Assembly (NCBI GenBank): GCA_027858795.1
Contig: JAQICF010000133.1
Coordinates: forward strand, 1 to 17,683
Origin: Candidatus Delongbacteria bacterium
GTDB taxonomy: Bacteria; Delongbacteria; UBA4055
Length of the DNA: 17,683 bases
Reading direction: 5' to 3'
In this document: piece by piece, positions 7,125 through 14,511 of the stretch
How the letters are laid out: each line of letters starts with the position of its first letter
Position numbering within the stretch: position 1 is the first letter of the stretch
Notes under the pieces: generated by a model
Databases searched by the model: none
What the model was told of the DNA's origin: nothing
Seen by the model: only the letters and a program-made list of their open reading frames with translations
Made by a program: the position numbers and the translations under genes

Positions 7125-8330
7125 ATGAAATATATAATAATTCTCGGCGATGGAATGAGCGATTATCCAATTGAAAAACTTGGAAATAAGACTCCATTGA
7201 TGGCTGCTAACATTCCGAATATAGATAAGCTTGCAAAAATGGGCCGTACCGGCCTATTTCAAACTGTGCCATTAGAATTACCTCCGGGAAGTGAAGTGGC
7301 GAATATGGCCGTTTTAGGATACGATGTGAGAAGATTATATCAAGGTCGTGGTGTACTTGAAGCTGCAAGTATGGGTGTTGAGCTTGACGGTAATGACCTA
7401 GCCATGAGATGTAACCTTATTTGTATAGAAAACGGAAAGATAAAGAATCATTCAGCCGGACATATAGATTCAGAAGAATCCCATCAATTGATTAATGCTT
7501 TGAATAAAGAACTCAGTGATGATCTTGTTAAATTCCATAAAGGTGTAAGCTATAGACACCTACTCGTACTAAAGAACGGTAGAAAAGAAGTTAAGCTAAC
7601 TCCTCCTCATGATGTACCTGGTACTCCTTTCATGGATGTGCTTCCTGTATCTGAGAAAAGAGATGCTGACGGTACTACAAAATTACTTACTGATCTGATC
7701 ATGAGATCACAGGATATTTTAAATGCACATCCGATCAATATAAAAAGAGTTGCTGAAGGTAAAGATCCTGCAAATTCGGTATGGTTCTGGTCAGCCGGCT
7801 ATAAACCTGAGATGAAAACTCTTCAAGAGCTGTATGGAAAAACCGGAGCAGTTATTTCTGCAGTAGACTTACTTTATGGAATTGGTGTATATGCAGGTAT
7901 GGAAGTTATCCATGTAGAAGGTGCAACTGGTTTACATACTACAAATTATGAAGGTAAAGCTAAAGCAGCTGTTGATGCTCTGAAAAGACACGATCTTGTT
8001 TATTTACATATTGAAGCAACTGATGAGGCTGGACATGAAGGTAATGTTGAGCTAAAGATGAAAGCTTTAGAATACTTAGACAATAGAGCAGTAAAATATA
8101 TCATGGAAGAAACTGCAAAGATGGATGAACCCGTTGCTATCGCAATTACTCCTGACCATGCAACTCCATGTATATTAAGAACTCATACCCACGATCCTGT
8201 ACCATTTATCATCTACAGACCTGGCGAAGAACCTGACTCTGTTACAGAATACAATGAAGACGCAGTTGAGAAAGGTTCATATGGATTAGTTAAGGATGAT
8301 GAGTTTATCAAAGCATTATTGGGTATCTAA
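7125..8330 (+). CDS. apgM: Phosphoglycerate mutase-family protein, probable homoserine kinase
   Basis: A 401-aa member of the alkaline phosphatase superfamily, of the archaeal-type cofactor-independent phosphoglycerate mutase group (COG3635). The metal-site and nucleophile motifs are intact: LGDGMSD near the start (Asp9), PPGSEVANMAVLGYD (Ser56 as the phospho-acceptor), HSAGHID, HIEATDEAGHEG (around residue 296-306), and TPDHATPC with RTHTHDPVPF (Asp344, His345, His354/356). Within this family a bacterial subgroup was proposed to be an alternative homoserine kinase (TIGR02535) because it travels with threonine genes. The neighbour here is thrC and no GHMP-type ThrB is in the window, which fits that role. 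Mutase activity in glycolysis is the alternative. AAGGA lies eight bases before the ATG. A clear terminator ends the unit. Confidence 0.9.
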   Translation: MKYIIILGDGMSDYPIEKLGNKTPLMAANIPNIDKLAKMGRTGLFQTVPLELPPGSEVANMAVLGYDVRRLYQGRGVLEAASMGVELDGNDLAMRCNLICIENGKIKNHSAGHIDSEESHQLINALNKELSDDLVKFHKGVSYRHLLVLKNGRKEVKLTPPHDVPGTPFMDVLPVSEKRDADGTTKLLTDLIMRSQDILNAHPINIKRVAEGKDPANSVWFWSAGYKPEMKTLQELYGKTGAVISAVDLLYGIGVYAGMEVIHVEGATGLHTTNYEGKAKAAVDALKRHDLVYLHIEATDEAGHEGNVELKMKALEYLDNRAVKYIMEETAKMDEPVAIAITPDHATPCILRTHTHDPVPFIIYRPGEEPDSVTEYNEDAVEKGSYGLVKDDEFIKALLGI

Positions 8331-8362
8331 TAAAACAAATTTATTGCTTTTATATTTCGATA

Positions 8363-8393
8363 GGGGGATGAGTTCAATTCATCCCTTTTTTTT
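8363..8393 (+). terminator. Rho-independent terminator after the threonine genes
   Basis: Arms GGGATGA (8365-8371) and TCATCCC (8379-8385) with a short loop are followed by eight T residues (8386-8393). It lies 33 bases after the mutase-family stop and closes the thrC unit. Confidence 0.93.
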
Positions 8394-8480
8394 AACAATT
8401 CAAAAAAGAAATATCTTTTATTGTTCTCTATATTGTTGTATATTAATCATATAGCCTGTACATGTCTAACTTAAATATCC

Positions 8481-8494
8481 GGAGGTACAAAATG
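8481..8494 (+). promoter_or_regulatory. Shine-Dalgarno that fixes the start of the next gene
   Basis: GGAGG at 8481-8485 is six bases before ATG 8492. The frame is open further up to an ATG at 8462, but that start has no ribosome site and would bury the signal peptide behind ten charged residues. Confidence 0.85.
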
Positions 8495-9538
8495 TTGAAA
8501 AAAATGTTTTTTCTAATCCCTCTACTTCTTTTTCTAGTATTATTTTCAGAAACTGAAAATAAAGAATCCGATACCATCGACAGAATTAAACCTGCGATAA
8601 TTAAACCTGTCAAAATTGAGAACACGATCGAACTGAATAATACAGTTCAAACTCAAAACGGATATTCTTACAATGCCAAGACCTACAAAGAGATTGAATA
8701 CGCTAAGAAATTGTATAGTAATGGAGATCATGTCAAAGCAAAATCCATCCTTAGCATGTTAAAAAAAGATGATGATAAAACACTCTCAGAGAATGCACAT
8801 TACTTGTGCTTGAAATTGTATAATAATTTATTCATACCAATTGGTACTAGGGATGATACCAAATATGTTGTTGATAGAAAGGAGTTGGATAAATTTAAAA
8901 GTAAATTTCCTGGAAGTATCTACACAAATGAGCTGGAAAATGTCTTCAGAAATGATCTTAAGGTATTTAATTTAAATGTACTAAATCCTAAAAATTTAAC
9001 CAAGGTTGATCTAAATGATAGTTGCTCTGTAAGATATAAAAGTGATTCTACTTATGTTTGTTCATTCCATGGAAAATACATTGCAAAGGATAAAAAAGAG
9101 CATGATCTTATCATAAAAATATCTGGTAAAATAAACAGGTATGAACCTATGGGTTACATGAATGACGAGTTCGGATCAAAGGGGTTATTGATAGATGATG
9201 ACTCAAAAATAATTATTAAGGTTGATAATGAAGAAAAGATCATTTTTAAAGATTATGTGGAATATCAGCAACAACCTCAATACGAAATTAGGGAAATAAT
9301 TGAGTATGGATCAAAAGTTATGAAGAGATTTGTCAGAGAAGATAATGCTGAAAACATAACACAATTGGCTACTTATTTAGACAATGATCTTATAATCCCA
9401 AATTTAAAAATTCAATTCATTTATGGTCAAATGAATGAACTTGTTCCTGAGGAAGTTAATGATAAAAAGTATTCCTTCAATGACAGGTTTAGTTCGAAAT
9501 GTATTGTAGAGTTTAAATTAGATGAATTAAAAAGATAA
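8492..9538 (+). CDS. Exported protein of unknown function, paralog A
   Basis: A 348-aa exported protein counted from ATG 8492. Residues 1-19 are a signal peptide (MLKKMFFLIPLLLFLVLFS) without a lipobox. Residues about 65-115 are helical and TPR-like (EYAKKLYSNGDHVKAKSIL, then NAHYLCLKLYN). From about 170 onward the protein looks strand-rich, with VRYKSDSTYVCSF, a GLLIDDDS motif at 231-238 and EIREIIEYG near 265. It is clearly homologous to the next gene along residues 63-348, sharing DSC, YVC and SKC cysteines (C178, C190, C337), the GLLIDD motif and the DRFxSKC end. It lacks the serine-rich and octad-helix region of its partner. A periplasmic or surface location is inferred. I recognise no named family. 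Confidence 0.85.
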   Translation: MLKKMFFLIPLLLFLVLFSETENKESDTIDRIKPAIIKPVKIENTIELNNTVQTQNGYSYNAKTYKEIEYAKKLYSNGDHVKAKSILSMLKKDDDKTLSENAHYLCLKLYNNLFIPIGTRDDTKYVVDRKELDKFKSKFPGSIYTNELENVFRNDLKVFNLNVLNPKNLTKVDLNDSCSVRYKSDSTYVCSFHGKYIAKDKKEHDLIIKISGKINRYEPMGYMNDEFGSKGLLIDDDSKIIIKVDNEEKIIFKDYVEYQQQPQYEIREIIEYGSKVMKRFVREDNAENITQLATYLDNDLIIPNLKIQFIYGQMNELVPEEVNDKKYSFNDRFSSKCIVEFKLDELKR

Positions 9539-9569
9539 TGATAGAATTAATTTTGAGATAATTTTTATT

Positions 9570-9597
9570 GTGAGGAATACAATCCTGTGTTCCTTAC
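9570..9597. repeat. Hairpin repeat (copy 4)
   Basis: Arms GTGAGGAATACA (9570-9581) and TGTGTTCCTTAC (9586-9597) form a twelve-base stem with two G-U pairs and an ATCC loop. Here the terminal TAC is itself paired, which shows that the element is a full palindrome. No T-run follows. Confidence 0.7.
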
Positions 9598-9607
9598 GCT
9601 ATTGCAT

Positions 9608-9640
9608 TTGCAAATATTATGCTTTAACTTATAAGCATAA
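9608..9640 (+). promoter_or_regulatory. Candidate promoter and operator before paralog B
   Basis: TTGCAA (9608-9613, inside the palindrome ATTTGCAAAT) and TATAAG (9630-9635) are 16 bases apart. A perfect inverted repeat with arms TTATGCTT (9617-9624) and AAGCATAA (9633-9640) overlaps the presumed -10, as an operator might. No T-run follows, so it is not a terminator. It implies that paralog B can be transcribed separately from paralog A. Confidence 0.35.
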
Positions 9641-9671
9641 TAAAAAACGATAATAATTTCGGAGTATTACA

Positions 9672-10871
9672 ATGTCCAAAAAACTAATTTTTGTTTTTAG
9701 TCTTATTTTTATTATTAGTTTAGCAGCACAAACTAGTTCAAATTCTAGTTCAAGTTCTAGTTCAGATCCAAGCATTAAAGAACAGGCAACAGGGATCAAA
9801 CATACTCTTGTAGAAGATCCCATTGAGATTGAAATACAAAAAAGAGTAGAAGCTGAAATACAAAAAAGAATGAATGAAGAATTTGAAAAAAGAGTAAAAG
9901 AAGAAGTCGAAAAAAGAATGGCTATGAAAAAACATAATAAAGTTGAAGAAAAAGTAAAAACAGAAATAAAGAAGAATGTTTATATCAGCACTTTCAAAGA
10001 AACTCAATACGCTGAGGAATTATTTATTAGCGGCAAGAAAATTAAGGCCAGATCCGTTCTTGAAGTCCTCATAAACGACAGGGATAAGAAACTTGCTGAA
10101 GAAGCTCATTTTCTTTTAATAAAATGGTTCAGCGATATATACATACCTGTTATGCAACGTTCAGGAAATTATAACAAAGTTTTAAGTTATGAGAATAATC
10201 TGAAAGAAAGTGATAATTTTAAAAAAGAATACCCAAAGAGTAAATATTTGAAAGAGTTGAATAAAACAATGAAGGAGAAAGTGACTACTTTCAACTCAAT
10301 AAACAAAATGAACAATTTCAATCTGGTAGATATTAAAGACAGTTGCGTCATCGAGTATAAAGGTGATTCAACATATATTTGTACTTTCAAGAAAAGTTTT
10401 AAAGATAAAGCCAATAAAGAGCACGAGTTAACAATTAATGTTTCCGGGAAAGTAACTAAGTATGATCCCTATGGAGATTTGCAAGATGATTGGGATACTT
10501 CAGGTTTATTGATAGATGACAATTCTCTTATCACTATAACACTTGACAAAGAAAATGCGATAAAGTATGAGCATCCTATCGAGCATAAGCAGTCACCAGA
10601 ATATGAACTGAGAAGAGTTGTTGAGTATGGTTTTTCTCAGAATAAAACTTGTGTTAAAGAACATAAAGTTGAAGATATTGTCAACATAGCCACATATTTA
10701 ACTGATAATTTGATAGTTTCAAACTTGGAAATAAAAACACATTTCGGAAGAATGAATGATCTTGCATCTATGGATGTTATCTATGCTGCAAAACCAAATG
10801 GAAATTTCTTTTCTGACAGATTTAAATCAAAATGCTCTGTTGAATTAACACTTAACGAGGTACAAAAATGA
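9672..10871 (+). CDS. Exported protein of unknown function, paralog B, with octad helix
   Basis: A 399-aa exported protein. Residues 1-20 are a signal peptide (cleavage likely near AAQ-T). A serine-rich stretch follows (22-31). Residues 54-85 hold four 8-residue repeats of the form E-h-(Q/E)-K-R-(V/M)-x-x, a charged single-helix or coiled-coil rod that continues to about 102. Residues about 106-399 are homologous to the whole mature part of the preceding gene: TPR-like helices, DSC (C225), YIC (C237), GLLIDDNS (278-285), RRVVEYG and DRFKSKC (C388). GGAG lies nine bases before the ATG. Its stop overlaps the ATG of the beta-barrel gene by four bases (ATGA), so the two are probably co-translated and may act together. 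The rod could span from membrane to peptidoglycan or a partner. This is inference. Confidence 0.85.
   Translation: MSKKLIFVFSLIFIISLAAQTSSNSSSSSSSDPSIKEQATGIKHTLVEDPIEIEIQKRVEAEIQKRMNEEFEKRVKEEVEKRMAMKKHNKVEEKVKTEIKKNVYISTFKETQYAEELFISGKKIKARSVLEVLINDRDKKLAEEAHFLLIKWFSDIYIPVMQRSGNYNKVLSYENNLKESDNFKKEYPKSKYLKELNKTMKEKVTTFNSINKMNNFNLVDIKDSCVIEYKGDSTYICTFKKSFKDKANKEHELTINVSGKVTKYDPYGDLQDDWDTSGLLIDDNSLITITLDKENAIKYEHPIEHKQSPEYELRRVVEYGFSQNKTCVKEHKVEDIVNIATYLTDNLIVSNLEIKTHFGRMNDLASMDVIYAAKPNGNFFSDRFKSKCSVELTLNEVQK
9733..9765 (+). repeat. 12-base coding repeat for the serine-rich linker
   Basis: CTAGTTCAAATT, CTAGTTCAAGTT and CTAGTTCAG follow one another and encode the Ser/Asn-rich linker just after the signal peptide of paralog B. 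Such in-frame short repeats can expand or contract by slippage. Confidence 0.7.
9831..9926 (+). repeat. Four 24-base repeats encoding an octad helix
   Basis: Residues 54-85 of paralog B are four tandem octads: EIQKRVEA, EIQKRMNE, EFEKRVKE and EVEKRMAM. The DNA repeats have diverged (GAAATACAAAAAAGA is nearly repeated in the first two). An eight-residue period with alternating acidic and basic blocks suggests a stabilised lone helix rather than a classic heptad coiled coil. Confidence 0.75.
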
Positions 10872-11593
10872 TAAGAATTCTAATACTAATGTTGATTTTA
10901 GTTAACGTAGTTTTCGGACAATTTTCTATAGATGTTGAAAGTGGTGTTGCTGGAACAACATATAACGACATCCGAATTCCGGGAGATACAGGAACTTCTT
11001 TATCCTTAAAAGATGATCTTAAAGATGAAAGTTTTATATTTTTTAGAGCAAGGTTGAATTATACATTTGCAGAAAAACACACTCTATCTCTTCTTTATGC
11101 TCCATTGAAAATTGAATCTCACGGAACTTTGGATTTTGATGTTAATTACAGAGATAGCACCTTCTTATCTGGAGAACCAATTGAATCAATATACCAATTT
11201 AATTCATATAGATTAACATACCGCTATATGTGGATTCAGAAAGAAAAATTTGATTTTGGAATAGGTTTCACTGCAAAGATCAGAGATGCTTACATTAAAT
11301 TGGAAAACGATGACACTAAAGCCGGGAAAGAAAACATTGGATTTGTTCCTATCCTTAATTTTTGGTTTGATTACAGATTTACTGATAAGCTTTCTTTATT
11401 GATCGAAGGTGATGCTCTGGCGGCACCTCAAGGAAGAGCTGAAGATGTTTTGTCAGCTTTAACTTATAATATTTCTGACAAGTACAAATTTAAGATGGGA
11501 TACAGAATCCTTGAAGGTGGTGCGGATAATGATGAAGTCTACACTTTCTCTCTGATAAACTATTTTGTTCTGGGTTTTATCGCAGAATTTTAA
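10868..11593 (+). CDS. Outer-membrane beta-barrel protein
   Basis: A 241-aa protein with a signal peptide (1-17, cleaved before QFSID) and about eight to ten amphipathic strands, for example ESFIFFRARLNYTF, HTLSLLYAPL, FNSYRLTYRYMW, FDFGIGFTAKI, LNFWFDYRF, KLSLLIEGDALA, KYKFKMGYRI and the last strand VLGFIAEF, which ends in the C-terminal Phe expected of BAM substrates. It is a small barrel of OmpX/OmpW-like size. I cannot name the subfamily. The ATG overlaps the stop of paralog B (ATGA), so the two are translationally coupled. The stop codon shares the bases TTAA with the stop of the converging dehydrogenase gene. Confidence 0.85.
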   Translation: MIRILILMLILVNVVFGQFSIDVESGVAGTTYNDIRIPGDTGTSLSLKDDLKDESFIFFRARLNYTFAEKHTLSLLYAPLKIESHGTLDFDVNYRDSTFLSGEPIESIYQFNSYRLTYRYMWIQKEKFDFGIGFTAKIRDAYIKLENDDTKAGKENIGFVPILNFWFDYRFTDKLSLLIEGDALAAPQGRAEDVLSALTYNISDKYKFKMGYRILEGGADNDEVYTFSLINYFVLGFIAEF

Positions 11594-12567
11594 TAACCCT
11601 CATCAATATCCACAATATTCATATAATCGGTTCTCCCTTTGGAGAACCTTTTTATATTATCGACCACTTCATTCCATCTTTTGAGATCACTGAATGGTGA
11701 AGCAGCTCTATGCGGTGACAATAAAACGTTGTCGAGTTCATTAAAAGGATAATTGAATGGATACCTCTTCCCTTCTTCATCAGCTTCACATTGATAATCA
11801 TACCACACATCAATTGCTGCGGATTTTATCTGCTTTTCTTTTAAAGCTTCATAAAGGGCTTTTTCATTGATGATCGGACCACGACCAACATTCACTACAA
11901 TTCCATTATTACCAAGCAATTCGAGTTCCTTTTGACCTATTAGATCAGTGGTCTTTTCAGTCAGAGGTACTGCAATAATCAAAGTATCAATATTTTCAAG
12001 GAATCTATGCAGATCATTTAAATTATATTCCGTGGTTCTTTTTAATACAGAGAAATTAACGTCAAATCCTGATAAAAATTTATGTACAAGGCTATTTACA
12101 TGACCATAACCCAGAAAGCCTACATTTCTATCTCTAAGTGGAATTGAAGCTGCTTCGCTGTCTCCCAATCTCCATTTACCGTCAACCATTGCATTGTGAT
12201 GAAAATTAACTTTATTCATCAGTGACAATAGTATTGCAACAGTATGCTGAGCAGTGAAATAGGCATTTCCATGACCATTCACGACAGTAATATTCTGAGC
12301 TGTAAAAATATCCTTGAAAACTTTCAGATGCTGAACACCTGCCCCAGGATTTATGAATAGAGAAAGGCACTTTGCTTTTTTCAGCAGATCTTCCGATGGT
12401 CTCCATCCTACAAGAATATCCATTTGAGGAATAATATTTTCAATCTCGCTTTCACTGAGTTCATCTTTGAAATAAAGTTTTGTTTCAATGCCAGAAAGCC
12501 CAGATCTTAAAAATTCTTTAAGATCTAAATCTGTATCCCACATAAAATACACTTTAGGTACAGTCAT
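11590..12567 (-). CDS. D-isomer-specific 2-hydroxyacid dehydrogenase
   Basis: A 325-aa NAD(P)-dependent oxidoreductase of the D-2-hydroxyacid dehydrogenase family (glycerate, phosphoglycerate and lactate dehydrogenase relatives). Substrate-domain motif PGAGVQHL lies at 74-81. The nucleotide-binding turn reads VGFLGYGHVNSLV (149-161), where the third glycine of GxGxxG is replaced by Asn158. Catalytic Arg229 is in VNVGRGP and His286 in SPHRAA. The usual DVFxxEP segment is IDVWYDYQCEADEE, so the catalytic acid is less certain. The form DVWY with a longer insertion resembles the formate-dehydrogenase-like branch. The substrate cannot be told. The start codon lies three bases after the stop of the small membrane protein, whose last codons supply the AGGAT ribosome site, so the two are one operon. 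Confidence 0.92.
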   Translation of the reverse strand: MTVPKVYFMWDTDLDLKEFLRSGLSGIETKLYFKDELSESEIENIIPQMDILVGWRPSEDLLKKAKCLSLFINPGAGVQHLKVFKDIFTAQNITVVNGHGNAYFTAQHTVAILLSLMNKVNFHHNAMVDGKWRLGDSEAASIPLRDRNVGFLGYGHVNSLVHKFLSGFDVNFSVLKRTTEYNLNDLHRFLENIDTLIIAVPLTEKTTDLIGQKELELLGNNGIVVNVGRGPIINEKALYEALKEKQIKSAAIDVWYDYQCEADEEGKRYPFNYPFNELDNVLLSPHRAASPFSDLKRWNEVVDNIKRFSKGRTDYMNIVDIDEGY

Positions 12568-12570
12568 TAA

Positions 12571-12813
12571 CTATCCTATGATTAACAAAGCAATGTACGG
12601 AACTAAATTGAAAGCTAAAAATATAATTTTGAAGTATGCAATAAACTTGTAAAATATCACAGTAAATTGTTCTTCAGGTATTGGAAACAATTTGCTCTGA
12701 GTCTTATAAACTATCTTAGGAGCGAACCAGTAGATCAATGACCACAACGTTAAAAGTCCACCATTTAAAATTGAGCACCACATAAAAAATTCTGTCAACA
12801 TTTCGATATTCAT
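12571..12813 (-). CDS. Small membrane protein, DUF6868-like
   Basis: An 80-aa protein with two hydrophobic helices (about 10-31 and 55-79) separated by a basic, amphipathic stretch. The pattern of an N-terminal FFMWCSILNGG, a central KLFPIPEEQF and a C-terminal FNLVPYIALLI agrees with the small uncharacterised family DUF6868 as I remember it. Its function is unknown. AGGAGG lies six bases before the ATG. It is the first gene of a two-gene unit with the hydroxyacid dehydrogenase, with three bases between stop and start. Confidence 0.85.
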   Translation of the reverse strand: MNIEMLTEFFMWCSILNGGLLTLWSLIYWFAPKIVYKTQSKLFPIPEEQFTVIFYKFIAYFKIIFLAFNLVPYIALLIIG

Positions 12814-12900
12814 GATATCCTCCTGTAAAACAATTTTTTTCTTATATTCAAATTAACACAAAGTAGTCTTAAATGCAATGAGATTTGTTTCCTAAAATAA

Positions 12901-12924
12901 AAAGACGCGAAAAATCGCGTCTTT
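12901..12924 (-). terminator. Rho-independent terminator after the FN3 gene
   Basis: Perfect ten-base arms AAAGACGCGA (12901-12910) and TCGCGTCTTT (12915-12924) enclose four A residues. On the minus strand the stem is followed by TTATTTTAGG. It lies 23 bases after the stop of the FN3-containing secreted protein. Confidence 0.88.
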
Positions 12925-12947
12925 TCTATAATCTATAGGATTTGTAA

Positions 12948-13817
12948 TTACTTCGAGATATCAGCAGTTACATAATAGAAATATTTATTTCCGGTTGAAA
13001 CCCCAGTATCTGTAAAACTTGTTGTTGCAGATGTTCCAACCTCTGTAAATGTTCCATACGGATCAGTTGACCTGTAAATATGATATAATGAAATTCCTGC
13101 AACGATATCCCATTCTAAATCACACTGAGAAGAAGTTACAGATACAGTCATTAGATTCTGAGGCGTGATTAAAGGGGTTCCTCCAGATATTATAATGTTG
13201 TCTATCGCAAAAACTTCCTGGCTGCTACTATTGTATATTTCAAATCTTAACTTCAAAGTATTACCTGAAGTAGGAATATTATACAGAAACTGCCTTATGT
13301 TGTCATTCAGAGCTGAACCATCACCAACCCCATTTAAATTTAAATCTTCTGATATTATACTCTCTACAGAAGTACTGTTACCGGTGAATTGAGCAAACTT
13401 GATCCAATCAACTCCATTAAAACTATATTCACCAATAACATAATCACTTCCAAAATTACTGGCAATTGATTCGTATTCATTCGCTAACTTAGCACCGATA
13501 CTCAAAGTCACATCAACAGCATCTAATCCTGCAACATTTATGTCAGAGATGTTTAGTGTAGCTGAAGAATCTATACCTGTCTGGCCATGGATATCTCTTC
13601 CTGCAAGATAATAAGTTCCCTGAATACCATTAAAATCAATATGGTCAGCTGCAGGATCTCCGTTAAAACTTCGGGTTATATAATCTTCAGTTGAAAATAT
13701 CCCACCGTTTGTAATTGTATAATTTAGATCTGGAGTCTCAAAATCAACGGATAATATCGTTTGTGCATAGAACGGAATAGAAAACGTAAATATTATAAAA
13801 ACGATTATTTTATTCAT
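12948..13817 (-). CDS. Secreted protein with C-terminal fibronectin-III domain
   Basis: A 289-aa exported protein. A signal peptide ends at FYA-Q (residues 1-18). Residues about 20-212 are strand-rich, beginning SVDFETPDLNYT and containing SFNGVDWIKFAQFTG and LKLRFEIYNSSSQEVFAIDNIIISGG. That last pattern is typical of jelly-roll, lamin-tail-adjacent or carbohydrate-binding-like domains in FCB surface proteins. Residues about 215-289 are an FN3-like domain (CDLEWDIVAGISLYHIYRS, then TSFTDTGVSTGNKYFYYV). The protein ends right after this domain, and I see no sorting tail. GAGGA lies about six bases before the ATG. It follows the tail-collar gene by 42 bases and shares its terminator, so the pair probably forms one unit. 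Confidence 0.85.
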   Translation of the reverse strand: MNKIIVFIIFTFSIPFYAQTILSVDFETPDLNYTITNGGIFSTEDYITRSFNGDPAADHIDFNGIQGTYYLAGRDIHGQTGIDSSATLNISDINVAGLDAVDVTLSIGAKLANEYESIASNFGSDYVIGEYSFNGVDWIKFAQFTGNSTSVESIISEDLNLNGVGDGSALNDNIRQFLYNIPTSGNTLKLRFEIYNSSSQEVFAIDNIIISGGTPLITPQNLMTVSVTSSQCDLEWDIVAGISLYHIYRSTDPYGTFTEVGTSATTSFTDTGVSTGNKYFYYVTADISK

Positions 13818-13828
13818 TATTTATCCTC

Positions 13829-13845
13829 TATAAAATTGTTTTATA
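13829..13845 (-). promoter_or_regulatory. AT palindrome in the leader of the FN3 gene
   Basis: TATAAAA (13829-13835) and TTTTATA (13839-13845) flank a three-base centre just upstream of the ribosome site. A closely similar palindrome occupies the same place in front of the neighbouring tail-collar gene. It could be an operator or a weak mRNA hairpin. AT-rich chance similarity is possible. Confidence 0.35.
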
Positions 13846-13859
13846 TTTCTATACAAGAA

Positions 13860-14501
13860 TTAAGGTCTTGCTGGCCACAATCCATTGTAACAAATACAAT
13901 ATCTTATTCCTAAATAGGGTTGCATATTTTGATGAGCAACACCACTACCTGATGCATCCGTTGTGAAAGAACCCGTAGTTTGAATAGTTCCATTTTGCAT
14001 AGGTGTTGTAGCTGTATTTGTTGAATAAATATCAATCTCTGCTCTTGCAGGACTGTTCCCACTTGGAGAATCATCGTTCCCTGCTCCTGTATCACACATT
14101 ACTGATCCTGTCGAATTTACAGTCCCAGAATGTGAATGAGATGGTATTTGTGTAGAGTTTAAAGCTACTGATTCATAACCACCAAATTGTCCAGTGTATT
14201 TAGGTGTTAAGCCTATACCTTGACCTTGCCCAATTGGAACTCTTCCTCTAAGATCAGGTACTTTAAAATTAGTCACACCATCTCCACCAAATTGTGTACC
14301 AATTAAAGCATACAGCGTCGTATATTGTGAAATTGATAATGTACTACCATCGCAGTCAATATAGTTTGCTGGTGTATAAGTTCCGGCAAATAGTATTATC
14401 TCCCCAATAAAATCACCATCTCCTTTTGGTTCAGTTGTTTCTTGTGTAAAAATTGTTCCAATGAACAAGCATAGTAAAACAGCAACGATCATCTTTTTCA
14501 T
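13860..14501 (-). CDS. Secreted phage tail-collar domain protein (MdpB-like)
   Basis: A 213-aa protein counted from ATG 14501, which has GGAG five bases upstream. An in-frame start at 14564 lacks a ribosome site and would hide the signal peptide. Residues 1-19 form a signal peptide, unusual for a phage structural protein but seen in the microcystin-dependent-protein (MdpB) group. A tail-collar domain (Pfam PF07484 type) follows at about 32-90: GEIILFAGTYTPANYIDCDG, SQYTTLYALIGTQFGGDG, FKVPDLRGRVPIGQG. A SHSHS histidine cluster (121-125) and the C-terminal NMQPYLGIRYCICYNGLWPARP complete the family pattern. Its role outside phages is not known to me; surface display is an inference. No other phage gene is nearby. 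Confidence 0.9.
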   Translation of the reverse strand: MKKMIVAVLLCLFIGTIFTQETTEPKGDGDFIGEIILFAGTYTPANYIDCDGSTLSISQYTTLYALIGTQFGGDGVTNFKVPDLRGRVPIGQGQGIGLTPKYTGQFGGYESVALNSTQIPSHSHSGTVNSTGSVMCDTGAGNDDSPSGNSPARAEIDIYSTNTATTPMQNGTIQTTGSFTTDASGSGVAHQNMQPYLGIRYCICYNGLWPARP

Positions 14502-14511
14502 AATTTCTCCA

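Noticed and set aside
9762..10414. Minus-strand frames rich in Phe and Ser opposite paralog B
   Set aside because: They mirror the Lys/Glu-rich coding strand and have no start signals.
13860..14501. Prophage remnant
   Set aside because: The collar protein carries a signal peptide and no other phage gene, integrase or attachment repeat is nearby.
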